64,000 bases of DNA from Galaxea fascicularis. Taxonomy: Eukaryota; Cnidaria; Anthozoa; Scleractinia; Euphylliidae. Shown here piece by piece: positions 44,964 to 56,601 of the stretch (positions within the stretch are counted from its first letter, which is position 1; each line of letters opens with the position of its first letter). The translations under genes and the position numbers were made by a program. The DNA is taken from the NCBI GenBank assembly GCA_948470475.1, contig OX419343.1:16686075-16750074 (forward strand), read 5' to 3'. A model generated the notes under the pieces. That model was not told where the DNA came from, ran no database searches, and saw nothing but the letters and a program-made list of their open reading frames with translations.

Positions 44964-47587
44964 TAAAGAACTGGCTGCCCTTTCAACTTTTGACAGTGTG
45001 CATCAAGCCCGAATTTGCTTAATCCAGTCATTCGCAATAGCTAATGAAACTTATCATTAAACAGAAATAGTCATGATTTATCTCAGAGAGGTTGTACAAT
45101 ATTTGCAACGGAACTTTCATTCAACCGAAGCCATGTACTGAAATAAGAATTTCCAGACTTCTGTGCAAAGAAGGTAAATCGCTCTCTAGCCTCTGTTCTG
45201 TATGTAGGGTACGTAATGTGAACCAAATGTATTTTGTCACTTGAAATAAAGCATTGTTTCCTCGACTGTCACTGTAATTGTTTTGCAAAGTAACTGCGCA
45301 CGCATTAGAGGCGCGTACGCGCCAACGCGCCATTCATAACCTAGAATTATGCATGAATTACCGATATGATTTGCAGCCTTGTTGTCAGTGATTGCTTTTT
45401 CTTGTATCTTGTCTTTACATGACTTAAGAAGACTTTTGAATCTTAACCAAACATGTGTGGATGAGTGAAGGAAAGGTTGCGCTGCAAGAAAAATACTCCG
45501 ACTGTTTATTTCTGTTCCGGATAGTAAAATATTTTTCCGAAAGTGCGATGGGATGGAAACTCATAAAGGGACATAAAGTCAAGAAGTAAAACCTTGCACA
45601 ACCAAGCCAGTACGATAGGCTTGTCTCTTGCTTGCTGTACTTGACCTCGGCCAAGGTCAGTATTAAATTTTAGACTACTTTACTTCGTCATGAATTTGTA
45701 AGAAACGTTTTTCTTTTTCTCATCCTTCTTCCGCTTGAGAATGAGATTTTTCGTGAAAATTGGACGTGAATTTTGAGGCTTTTGGGTATCTAATATATTA
45801 GTGTAGTTTTCCCGGCTGCAGGGAATCTACGCACAGCCAAAATTGTGTGTGTGGTGTTTGTTTCCGAAATTCATTATTTGGCGGGACAACTGATAAAGGC
45901 GGATTGTACTTTTTGTGCGGGTAGTCGGTGGAGTTGTGTTAAGCGGACGTTTTAGTTGGTGGATGAGCACACGTTTTTTTTTTTGTTTTTCACACAAATA
46001 GGATTGAGGATCTTGCCTACTGCTAAGTAGCAATGTTAAGACAAGATTTCAACCTAATTTCGTATGTTTTGTTCTGAGTAGCACAATTTCGTGCAACGAA
46101 ATTTAATACTGTTGTTCGGTTCGACAACGCTAACAATGCTTTTCAGTTCTAAAGCACGCAAGATTTCAAGAAGCTCTCAAGTGACAGCGTATGTCTGCTG
46201 TTGCATGAAGGATAAAGCGCTCCCCGTAAAACTTGAATAAAGTAAAAATACTGCGAAAAGGAACAACTTCGTTCTGATTGACATTATGAGAACTCAAACT
46301 ACTGGAATCCGGTAAAATCACCAATTTCTCAGACCGGTACTTCATATGAATGAATTACGTTTCGTACACGGTGTAGGTTTTCGCATTTTAAGTATATTCT
46401 GTGGAAAAGCGTGCTCGGCGAACTGCTATTGAATTTTCTAGCAGTTTTTATAATTCGACTGTCTCATACAACTGCATAGCTTTCTTGAATTCAATACCTT
46501 CAATTAAAAAGCATAAAAAGCCACACAAAGAAAGTGTTTTGGAGATGTAGTGAAAGTAAATGTAGTCGTGACTTTTTGCAAACGTTTTTTGCTGGATATA
46601 AACACACCTTCTATCCGCTATAATTAATCTTAACAGTACGGTTAATGACAAAAGGTGAACCATGAAAAGCCCGGTGGTTAAAACAAATTTTTCGTTAAGA
46701 ACTCCGTCATTTACCAATTTCAAGACGTCGGCATTTCACGGAGGGTGTGTGTGTTATGCGTGCCTGCGTGTCTTTTCGGTTACTATCGGACCCAACAGAT
46801 GTTTTCATTACTAAGAATGTTTTGTGCTTCCTTCAGTGTTTCATTTTCGGAAACAAAGATATCCTTTACACATTATGAGATGTGATTGGTCATTTTGGCT
46901 AATGATAGTAGATAACATATACACGTTATTTGGCATTATCTAGTTATCGAATAACAAGCTTCTCATTGGGTGTAACAGACCTCAAGTTGAATAACGTTAG
47001 TGGTACTCTGCACTTCAAAAAATCCTCGTATCTGATTGGCTCTAACAGCCAATAATGGCCAATAACGAATAACAACTTTTAGTGCCAATTATTTTGAAAA
47101 AGTACCAATTAATTTCACATGACCCATTTTATCAGATCTTATTGGTCTTAGAGTATTAAGGTAGTCGACATTGGTTAGCCTGCCAATTCTGCAACGATTA
47201 AACCAAATTCTGACAGAGTAATTACTGTTTTTTAGATTTTATGCAAATGAGGCTTGAGCCATGCCTTAACATGCTTGAGTATCAGTAGAAGCGGCACATC
47301 ACTAGGTGACGGCCGCTTAAAAATGCATGGCTACTCTCAAATTTCTTTTTAGACTCTAGTGGTCCTTGTTCAGACTTGCTTTGCCAACATAGTCTCAAAC
47401 TGCACAAACGTACTTAGCCCTTAAATGAGGCACTGTCCTTGATTTCCAGAAAAAAGAAAAACCAAAAAGTGCACGGAGACAACATATTTTATCAAAAAAA
47501 CTGTTTTTTGTGTATTTGTATTGGAAATCGATTAAAGGCCACTAGCAACAGTAACTAAAGAAACCATCAAAAGGTAAAACCTGTTAC

Positions 47588-47680
47588 CTTCTCTCCCGCT
47601 TTCTCCCTCTATCTCTGTCTCTATCTTTGTCACTCCGCCTGCTTCTGTCTCTTCTTGGGCTTTCTGACTGTGATTTTTGC
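47588..47680 (-). CDS. DHX8: DHX8 exon: RD/RS-rich segment
   Basis: Completes an Arg codon, then QKSQSESPRRDRSRRSDKDR then DRDRGRKRER plus two bases. This is the Arg/Asp/Ser repeat region of DHX8. Acceptor TTGGTTATAG, donor AG|GTAACA. Only 83 bases of intron separate it from the previous exon. Confidence 0.9.
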
Positions 47681-47763
47681 CTATAACCAAAAAGTACAAC
47701 TGATTACTACAATCAAACATGCTATATTAGATTGAAATAAATTACACCAAGGAGACACTCTAC

Positions 47764-47826
47764 CTAGTAGCATTCCTTGACTGTCTTTCTGGTCTTCCGC
47801 TTTTCCCATGCTGATTTTCTTGGCTG
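47764..47826 (-). CDS. DHX8: DHX8 exon: short polar segment with tandem acceptor
   Basis: Completes a Ser codon, then SQENQHGKSGRPERQSRNAT plus two bases. Donor AG|GTAGAG. The acceptor is TTTCTAGCAG, a NAGNAG tandem site, so use of the second AG would drop one Ser without changing frame. Its phases fit both neighbours, which supports an otherwise unremarkable exon. Confidence 0.82.
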   Translation of the reverse strand, partial: QPRKSAWEKRKTRKTVKECY

Positions 47827-48234
47827 CTAGAAATTAAAGTCAAAACATACCCTAAATCACTAAATTACATCATGTACAGTGCGACCTCCTTAAAATAATG
47901 TCAAGCTAAGATGGTCGCTTACTTTTGGGTGCTTAGCATAATTAAAGAGTTACAGCCATGCACTGATGCTCAACTAAACCCACACAACTTCTTTAGGTGG
48001 CTCCAAATTCCTCATGCAGAGAATTTCATTGAACACAGTAAAACTGGATCTCACCCAGGGAAAACTGACCAAGAACTAAAAAAGATTTGAACGATCGAAT
48101 TATTGCAAAAGAATTTCATTATCGTAAAGCAATACACTTAGAAATTACATTTTGTACTGAATTGTTTTAAAATACAGTACACTGTTCGGAAAAAAGTGGT
48201 TGGAAATGAGGAAATGTGGTGTGATCAGCCCCGT

Positions 48235-48836
48235 TGTTACGAAAAATTATTGCGTGACTCGCGTTACTGTCTGGAAGTGTCCAGAATCTTCTGCATATTT
48301 AATTAGTGCGGTGTCATCGTGATTCAGTAATTCTATTTTAAGCCGTTTGCGTATGTTGCTGTAAATAGTTTCTTATTGTAATGTTTCTTTATTTAGCCGA
48401 GCCAGAAAGTTCTAGAATCTTTTGTTGTAAAGTATATAAGCCGATCGGTGTAGCTTTGCAGTTTCTCTTAGAGTCTAAAAGTAAAGAATTAAGTCTGAGA
48501 GCTGAGAGCGTTGACAGAGGTCGTGTATACATTTGGCGGAGGCCGTGTTTATTGAAGTGTGACAGAGGTCGCGAGTACATTTGGCGGAGGCCGTGTTTAT
48601 TGAAGTGTGACAGAGGTCGCGAGTACATTTGGCGGAGGCCGTGTTTATTGAAGTGTGATGGAGGTCGAGTGTAACTTTACAAGCCTAGTGTGAGCTTATT
48701 GTGAAGCCTTGTGCAGAGTTTACTACACGTACATTTGTTTGGAATAAATAACCTTGTTGCTGTTCCGACAACCCTGCGTTCTGTTTAGACTGCAAACAAC
48801 CCACTTCTCACTCATCAACACAACGAACTCGTAACA
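48235..48836 (+). mobile_element. Solo LTR (602 bp) with target duplication
   Basis: The element starts TGTTACGA and ends TCGTAACA (TG...CA). It is flanked by CCCGT at 48230-48234 and 48837-48841, a perfect 5-bp duplication. A TATA-like GTATATAAG lies at 48432-48440 and an AATAAA signal at 48743-48748. Three 48-bp tandem units (48513-48656) lie between them. No internal retrovirus-like genes remain, so it arose by recombination between two LTRs. The ends fit Gypsy-type LTRs. It sits in a DHX8 intron and is antisense to DHX8. Confidence 0.88.
48513..48656 (+). repeat. 48-bp tandem repeat, three units, inside solo LTR
   Basis: Units start at 48513, 48561 and 48609 with GACAGAGGTCG. Units two and three are identical. 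The unit is a multiple of three, which creates spurious open frames on both strands. Confidence 0.92.
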
Positions 48837-49371
48837 CCCGTTCATCACATTGATCAACTTTCTCAGAGGTTGGGAGGGTCCAAGAGAGACTGTGACAACT
48901 GGTTACTCACAAAAGGTTAAAAACAATGGAACTTGCAAATAGCTACAGTGTATATACCAAAGCGATTGCAATTGCTTATGAGGGGTGGTTACTCACAAGA
49001 GGTACCACTGGTATTGACTTGGCTGTGGGAAAGTTTTGGTAATTTGGGATGCTGCTTAAGGCAGGCAGGTGCAAAAGGAGTTTCAACTGTATTTAAACAA
49101 TGATTTTCAGTGATAATGAGAGGTTAAATTAATGGTTCTTAGGCTTTTCCAGCCTTTTCCAGTCTGCTGTAAGTCTAAAAAATTCTGTTCTTGGCTAAAA
49201 CATTTTTTATTGTCAGTTCTGTTCAGCTCCTTAAAAGAAGTTATCACAAATGGTACAGGTAATTTCACTCCAAAGATAATTCACCTGGGTTTTTTCATAA
49301 CTTTAAATTAACAGGTCAAACAAGAAGTCAATTCAAAACAACTTTACTGATAGCTCTTTTGTTGTCATTAC

Positions 49372-49421
49372 CTACTGGCTTCAGCTGAAGAATGCTTTGC
49401 TTTAGACATAAGAGCTTCCAG
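49372..49421 (-). CDS. DHX8: DHX8 exon: LEALMSKAKHSS segment
   Basis: Sixteen codons, LEALMSKAKHSSAEAS, plus two bases. LEALM followed by a polar run is the end of the conserved N-terminal linker of DHX8. Acceptor TTTCATTTAG, donor AG|GTAATG. Confidence 0.88.
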
Positions 49422-49449
49422 CTAAATGAAAGAAATCACTCAAAATTTG

Positions 49450-49470
49450 TTAATAATAATAATAATAATA
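49450..49470. repeat. (TAA)n microsatellite
   Basis: About seven AAT units in tandem in a DHX8 intron, 29 bases upstream (on the minus strand) of the 49372 exon's acceptor. Confidence 0.85.
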
Positions 49471-50082
49471 GTAATTTTAAATAAAAAATTGAAGAAAACC
49501 TTTATTACCAAAAAAATCAACTCTTAATAGAATTGTACATATACCTCAGCTATGTACACTTTCAGCAAATATAAATATAGGCAGTCAACAACTGCATGTC
49601 GCTTCTCCTTAATCAAAAGCGTTTTCTCGTACACGTGAAAATTTACATCATATCAGCCAAGGTGGGCAATGAGGTGCAACCAAATGGCCACGTCACATGT
49701 TCACCAATCAATATAGAAAAGGGTTTATTCAAAATATATAAACTTGTTACACGAGTCACACGAGTGATGCAAGCTGTTTGGAAGCCTGCGCAGTGTCAAA
49801 TAGGGTAGAATTTTCGCTTACTAAGCACAGCACTTACTGGTATCTATTTTGTAATCCAAAGAAAAAATAAGAGTTGTACAGAATCTCGTAAATAATGCAG
49901 CAATATAAATAATAACTGCGAATTCGCACTTTTAGTCAAGTTTAATGCAGTATTCAACATAAATTTTGACAAACTGCACAATGATTTTACAATCCGTTTA
50001 CATTTGAAATAAAATTGCTCCACTCATGTGCCAAACCTAACTGATGAATTAAGTCCGGCAGTTTTAATTTGGTGTGGTTACA

Positions 50083-50115
<33 letters not shown>

Positions 50116-51100
50116 AACACTGGAGCAGCAACAGATTCATTTAGCACTCTTCTCATATGCCGAACCAAATGCATTAATTATTACAATGTATAAATGCAGA
50201 ATACCTTCTCCATATTTTTTACAGGTGTAATTGAGATATACAGAAGCAGAATGACAAAACAAGTAAAGCTTAACACCACAGGACTGACAATCAGTAGGAG
50301 ACCCACACGAATAGTTTAAATATACAGAATATAAAAGAGAAAGTCACTGACACTTTGTGCGTTAACCTTAACATTTCTCAAATTTTCATTGTAAGGAAAT
50401 CGCTGATTTCAGCTCCAGAAGATCTGGCTTTTTTTCTAACATTTTACAAGAATAGTAATATTTTTGAGTTTGCACAATTAAGATGCCGAATTTCTGGATA
50501 AAGTTTGGGTTTGTATTCGGGAAAAAGGTAAAGTCTTTGAAAAGCAGCTGTAATTTAGATGGCGCAAAAATTAACTTTTTGTTAAAGGGAACCATGCTAG
50601 GGTTTCTTGATAGACATTTAGACCTGCAGGGCACTCCAGAAATGCATGTTCCAAGGAATCAGGGGATTTACAGAAAAAACGCTCCTCCTTGTCAGATATT
50701 TTAAATCATTTTAGTTTCTTTTAATGACAGTGTAATAACTTAATGGAGAATTGTGGAGAATCGTCTCAGTTTGTGGTCCGCGGACAGGTGAGGTACATTT
50801 TTAAACAAGTTTTTCCATTTACTTTCTATATCAGGGCACTGCTTGGCCCAAGATATCATGGCCATAGGCGTGACTTCTGCTTTTTCTTGAAAAAGAAGGT
50901 AGTATCTTTACATCGCATTTTGGAAAGTTGAATCAATTTGTCTGTGAATAAATCAAATATATCAGAATCATCAAGAATTGAGGTCGCTGGTCTGGGTGTA
51001 GAAACTGCCTTTGATTGAAGGTTTGCTTTTGTATTTACAATTAAATTCTTTGCATATAAGGAATTTTCCATGTTCATTTAAAACGTCTTGAATTATTATT
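49471..51100. other. DHX8 intron, no gene seen
   Basis: Nothing recognisable apart from the decayed 3' flank of the LINE that begins at about 51100. Confidence 0.35.
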
Positions 51101-53990
51101 TTTGTCTCTATCATGTGAAATGTAGGTTCCTAAGGTCCTAATTCGGTCCCTTGTGATATTTATTTCCAATGGTTTGGTTTTGTTATTTTTGACGAGCCTA
51201 TCCACATGGCCTTTGTCTTCTTACTGTTTAACTTTAGGCCTGAAAGATCACCAAAGTTCCACACAAGCAACTCTTTACAGTGTACTTTCATGCAAGGACA
51301 CAGTATCCTTGCATATCAATGTAGTGTCATCAGCAAATTGGCTTAGTTTGACTTCACTGGAATTGGGCACTTTAATGCCTGTAATTTTGGGATTTTGCCT
51401 CATCTTTCGTGCACGAAGTTCTACACATAAGATAAATAATAAGGGGCTCAGTAGGCATCCTTGCCTTACACCCCTTGACACCTGAAAATAATTAGTCATG
51501 TATCCGCCATTTAAAACTCCACTCTCAACATCACTGTAGAGCACAGAGATCCATTTCTGAATGTAAGGGCCAAAATTAAAGAAATTTAAAGTGTGATGGA
51601 TAAAAGGCCACCAATGTATCAAAGGCTTTTTCGAAGTCTATGAAGAGCGCTATTCTAGGACCTTTGTTTAACTCAGTGAATTCCATTAGGTCATTCAATA
51701 GCCTCACATTTTGACCGATATATCTTCCTTTGACAATACCTGTTTGGTCTGAGTGAATAGGCAGCTTTGGCTCAATTCTTATTGCAATAGCTCTATAGCT
51801 AATATTTTATCGTCAACATTTAATAATGTTATCGGCTGCTAGCTACTTAAAACCATAAGATTGCTTTCAACTTTCAATATCAGTGAAATGACTCCTCTCC
51901 TCTGTCCACAAAAGTTCAAAGAACGTTTCATAGAATTCCTTCATAAAACTGTCATCACCTAGAGTTTTCTCTGGTTGGAAACCTTTTAAGGCATTCAACA
52001 ATTAATCTTTTGTCAGATCATGCTCAAGTTCGCTTACTTCGTCTTCAGGTAAACTTTGGATTTTGCAAATCAGAAGAAAAGGAGGCAAATAAGTAGTCGT
52101 CAAAATCATTGCGGTCTTCTCCTTGTAGAGTTCTAGAAGTCAGGAGATTTTTGTAATAGTTTTCTATTTCTTTGTTTATCTTGCTTAGATCTGAGATTAC
52201 TTCACCGTTTATTGTTTTAAGCTCAATTATAACCTTTTTGTCGTAGTTCCGTTTTTCTAAGTTGAAAAAGTATTTACCGGTAGTTGGTTTTTCTCCTTAT
52301 TCAATCCACCTGAATCTTAATCTAAACATTCCCTCCTTTCCCTTTATCTGATAAATTCCAGCCATTTCATTCTTAAGGGTTTGGTATTCCGTTAAAATAT
52401 AATCATCTAGACTTTGATTATTGCAAACTTTGGCATCTAACTCGTCTAACTTACATCGAATAACAGTTTCATGGTTTCTTAAATTGAACTTTTCTTCTTG
52501 GAATAGGCAATTGCCATACTTCGTATTTCCATTTTCAGCAATTCCGACACAATTCACAGTTTTCAATTTCTTGATATTTTCCTTGGATAGAAGGATAGCT
52601 GTTTTTAATTAAATTTATATATTCCTTATCCTTCAACAGTGTTATTAAACTTCCATATACTCAGGCCACATTTGAATGATTGATCAATTTCAATGCTAAG
52701 GAAAACAGCCTTATGATCAGGCGCATTGAAGACCGTGTTTCTGTTTTCTCTACATGTTTGATTAACTGTTTCGCTTTTATGTAGTAATCTATTACATAAG
52801 TATATGTTTTGGTGTTTGGGTGAAGCATTCTATAAACATCAACCAAGTTTAGTTCCGCCATTAGGCTCAATAAGCTATTTCTATAAATTGTTTCCTTCCA
52901 TGGAAGCCCACCACTCTTATCTAGGTCGCTAAGTGTTGTCTTCCAATCTCCTCCCATAATGACATTAGAAACACAGATTTTAGTTACCAAAAGATGACTA
53001 AGCTTTTGCAGAAATGGGATTTGCAGACGATAGGCCGTTGGTGCATAAATATCGACTATCCATACATGTAACTCCTCTATTGTTAATTTCAAACTAGCGA
53101 AAATATACCACCCCTCTTCATCACTTTCTATTGTTTCCAAAGGTAAGCTGTTTGGTTTTACTAATAAACACATACCTCTAGAGTGCTCCAAGCCATGGGA
53201 GAATATTATCTGGGTATTACCTTTCTTTATGCAGTGTGCAATGTGGATGCCTTCAGGCTCTAGGTCATTATTCAAGCATTTGGCTATCTGTATCTTCCTT
53301 TTGCTGTTCCAGTATCCCATAAATTTCTAAATTTAATTTCAGTGAGTGCTGTTCCAAATTGTCATGCATTTTTATTGCCTCTTCCAATTTCTCCACTAAA
53401 ATATTTCTCTGCTTTATGCTTGACTTGAGATTGATCTCCAACTGGTCAACCTTCTTTTCTAACTCGTTGTTTTTCTTATTGGCTGTTTTCATCACATCTG
53501 TAAACTCCTGATTTTCTTTCTTCATCTCCGCCACGTCTACTTGGGTAAATTGTAGGCTCTTCTGAAGCTCTTCGAATTGTGCCTTAAAAGCTTTATGTTC
53601 ATTTACGAGGAGATTAGTATTTGCCTCAATGCTCACCACAGCCTCCTATATTGCTGCTAATGCAGGGTCCTGAGCATAACTTCTTGTTTGACATCCACTT
53701 GCAGTGTTCTTGCTGGTCACATTGCTCACATCATCTTCTGCCCCAGCCGCCATTTGCTGGGTGCTATCAATACATTTTGCTTCTGGCGTTCCCTGCTAAT
53801 TTTCGCAGCTTCAGCTGCTGATTTCCTCTCGCTTGCATCTTCCTTTGGTTTTCTCTGCTTTTTCATGGACCTTCCTTCCCATTTTATATCGTTTTACATG
53901 TCTACTTCGACACCGCTTGTGGAGCTCAGAAATTTGGGTCCACTGCCATTGTCACTCGTCCCAGTCTCCTCACCCCCTCTCTGTATATAA
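51100..53990 (-). mobile_element. L1/Tx1-like LINE (ORF1 coiled coil, endonuclease, reverse transcriptase), decayed
   Basis: On the minus strand: an ORF1-type region with KKQRKPKEDASERKSAAEAA (53870) and a long coiled coil (53639-53268, heptads such as NNELEKKVDQLEINLKSS). It is followed, overlapping, by an endonuclease with GMCLLVKPN, WIVDIYAPT (53050) and NVIMGGDWKTTLSDLDKSGG (52965). FRLRFRWIE and a decayed GEK...YFFNLEKRNYDK (52300-52240) link to the RT. There, IALFIDFEKAFDTL (51650), VSRGVRQGCLLSPLLFIL (51480) and FADDTTLI (51330) are motif A, motif B and the catalytic box. The order and motifs fit the L1-Tx1 group. Frameshifts make it dead. Confidence 0.85.
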
Positions 53991-54026
53991 AATTCATATT
54001 AGGTTTGACATATGGTATATAGACGC

Positions 54027-54840
54027 CTATAGATCCGCACCCGGGCTTAGCAGAATTTGTCTTCCTGTATTCCTACATCTGCTGGCCCTTCTCTCATATT
54101 CCAAGATTTGTTTGTTGTTTAGACCCTCGCAGATACCGTTTATCCATTTGCGACATTTTGTGCGATGTTTGACAACAGTTTGCCATGTATCCAGGGACAG
54201 GCCTGATTTGAGTATATTCTTGCAGCTATCCTTCAAACATAGCTTTCATCTTCCCACAGGATGAAAGCCAGATGCTAGCTCACCATGTAGGAGTTGCTTC
54301 TGTTGGCTGTTGTCATCCATCTGACAAACATACCCGAGCCAGCGCAGCCGACTTCTTGCTAACATTACTTCGATGTCTTCTGTACCAGCTCGTTTTAGTA
54401 CTTCTTCATTGCTTATGAAGTGTTCCCACTTGATTTTGAGAATGAGTCCCAGATGTCGCTGTTGTATTGTGCGAAGTTGTCTGTTGGTATAATGTCCATG
54501 TTTTGCTGCCATACATTAATACAGGTATTAGACACTGATTGTAAACACTGAGCTTCATAGAAGCTGTAAGGTCGTGTGAGTCAAAAACCCTCTTTTCCAG
54601 ACCTCAAATGCACATGATGTTGCCTGGATGCAGGAAACGAGCTCTTACTACACGGAACAGTCGCTGTTGACATAGCTTCCTAGATATTTAAACCGGTTGA
54701 AGTTAGCTAGCTTTGCACCGTCAATGAAGAACTCAGCAGGCACTCCTATGCACATGGTTTCTGTTTTCATGGTGTTAATGCAAAGACCCATCTTACTGAG
54801 CCTCCCTAATGAATTCGGTGAGAGCTTTAGATTTCAACCT
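54027..54840 (-). mobile_element. RTE-like LINE C-terminal fragment
   Basis: Minus-strand frames give FIDGAKLANFNRFKYLGSYV (54740-54680), QLRTIQQRHLGLILKIKWEH (54480-54420), NEEVLKRAGTEDIEVMLARS and RLRWLGYVCQMDD (54400-54315). LSLDTWQTVVKHRTKCRKWI (54190-54130) follows in another frame. This is the C-terminal part of RTE-like endonuclease/RT proteins. The catalytic RT core is absent. It adjoins the L1-Tx1 copy upstream. Confidence 0.72.
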
Positions 54841-54994
54841 CGGCCTTCGTAGGTAAAAAAAATCGCCATTATATTGGAAACCAATCTGCACACTTAATTT
54901 GTGTCCAATGCCCTTAAAAGCCAGTAATAACAAGACTGCAGCACACAACACACGGTACACCATCTGAAGCAGCTGTTGCGCCGAAACTGCTCCG

Positions 54995-55027
<33 letters not shown>

Positions 55028-55103
55028 AAGTGGAGCGGCATCTGAACTGGGCCTAAATTACCGTCACATCTGTATTCTTCATTAAGCAATACAATATGCC
55101 AAA
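54841..55103. other. DHX8 intron, no gene seen
   Basis: Noncoding spacer between the RTE-like fragment and the G-run MITE. A short palindrome, AACCTAATTCAATTAGGTT (55003-55021), is present. Confidence 0.45.
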
Positions 55104-56014
55104 TGGGCGATTCCAGAAAATATCCATACCTATACCACTGACAACTTTTAGGATTTCCGAAGGGGAGGGGGGTTCTTTGAACTGGAATTCTGAAGGAATG
55201 GGTGGGGTATTAACAATTGGAAATCCGAAGGCATGGGGGGGGGGGGGGGGGTTCACAGGTGGGATTTCTAGAATAGAAAGAGTAGAGTGAGTTCCTTGAA
55301 AACCCTATTGTTGTCGACTTTTGCAGTTCGTAAATAAACCACGAATGTATGATCGCGGAAGCAGAAGACAAGCATCGATTGATCAGACATGTAGAAGTGA
55401 ACAGTAAACCGTAGGTTTCACATTTACCTTGATGAATTTCTTGTCAAGTGAATAAAGTCTGAAAATGCACCTTATTTACCGCGTGCAATTTCTTGATACT
55501 CCTGTCTCCCACCGATAAACGGCAAAAAAACTCGCACCTGTCCCTCGCTTCCAAGGAACGACTGTCAGATAATTTTACATTTGGACTGCCAGATGGCAAT
55601 TGACCAAAAGATTTTAACAGTCTTTCGAGCTATTTTGCTTTGTGAACCTCAAAACAACACAAGAAAAGAAAGCCAAATTAAGACTTAAAAAAAAGGTTGC
55701 ACAGCCTGGCCACACGCGGTAGGTTTTTCTTGTCGCTGAAGAGTAAAGCTTTTTGCCTGGTACTGCTAGATCACAGCCTTGGGGAGGCATAAATTCATGT
55801 TCTTTTGTTCATATAAACGTTGCAAAGTCGAAAATGTACTTCCAAAAAAACCCCGGAAATCCGAAGGGTGGGGGGTGGGGGGGTACTCGATTATGGAATT
55901 CTGAGGGCATGGGGGGGGGGGGGGGTAACGCATTCTGGAATTTCCGAAGGAAAGGGGGGTTTAAAACATGGAAGCCGTCCGTGGTTGGGTATGAATATTT
56001 TCTGGAATTGCCCA
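55104..56014 (+). mobile_element. G-run MITE, copy 3
   Basis: Ends TGGGCGATTCCAGAAAATAT and its complement, 911 bp. Same orientation and structure as 25969-26850. G runs of 14 or more bases lie at about 55236-55251 and 55911-55926. Its right end lies 87 bases from the DHX8 exon at 56101. Confidence 0.88.
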
Positions 56015-56100
56015 ATTCCAAATACACATGGAAGGCATTTTTCAAGGTCAATGAAAAACACACTGACTTTATGAATAGTTGGTCCACTACTTATGCTTAC

Positions 56101-56145
56101 CTCATCAAGGGCAGATGATGCCACTCTTTCATCATCCTCTGTGCT
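56101..56145 (-). CDS. DHX8: DHX8 exon: micro-exon of 15 codons
   Basis: STEDDERVASSALDE is encoded in 45 bases, phase 0 on both sides. It fits the acidic DEDD-type segment before LEALM in DHX8. Acceptor GTCTTAATTAG, donor GAG|GTAAGC. Small size makes it easy for gene callers to miss. Confidence 0.86.
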
Positions 56146-56601
56146 CTAATTAAGACAAAATTAATGTGCATATGATTACACTTTACTGTCCCATGCTTGA
56201 GTAATACAAATTAATTTGATGACTTCTGTTGAATTTCTCCAAAATTGTCCAACAGAGGATGAGATTTTATCCCAAACAAAGTTTAGCAAGAATATGCCTA
56301 GATAATTACCAGTGCTCTATATTAAGTTTCAGCATGAATTCACTAGGGTACATGTAATGGGTTCAATGAAAAAAATGTTCGGAACTTTCACTCTCTCAAA
56401 ACAAAAAGCCATCTGTTGGAAATGAAAGATTGTTCATATTGATCATAGGAAAGAAATGTTCACTTGCAATAACAGACAGTTTAGCACACATGGTGTGTTG
56501 TAAGAACAGTTAACCACCCTTAAAATTAAAAACGTTCTTTTAATAAATTTCATTCTCTGTGTCGGTGACACTAGAGTAACTGACTAAAAACAATTGTAGA
56601 G

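Larger units (their letters stand above)
41147..47112. mobile_element. Giant inverted repeat flanked by TTAA, possible TTAA-type element
   Basis: A left arm (41147-44208) and a right arm (45101-47112) are reverse complements over about 2.01 kb, with very few differences by eye. The outer ends are TTAATTGGTACTTTTTC and its complement. TTAA sits at both borders (41147-41150, 47109-47112), after which similarity stops within four bases. The left arm is longer only because of a 1,030-bp insertion plus its 9-bp duplication and an 11-bp indel near 44000. The spacer is 892 bp. No transposase is recognised. TTAA borders would fit a non-autonomous piggyBac/Kolobok-type element with very long TIRs; a segmental inverted duplication is the alternative. 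It fills nearly all of one DHX8 intron. Confidence 0.85.

Noticed and set aside
48381..48674. Repetitive protein with IWRRPCLLKCD repeats
   Set aside because: Produced by the 48-bp tandem units of the solo LTR, whose length is a multiple of three; frames are open on both strands.
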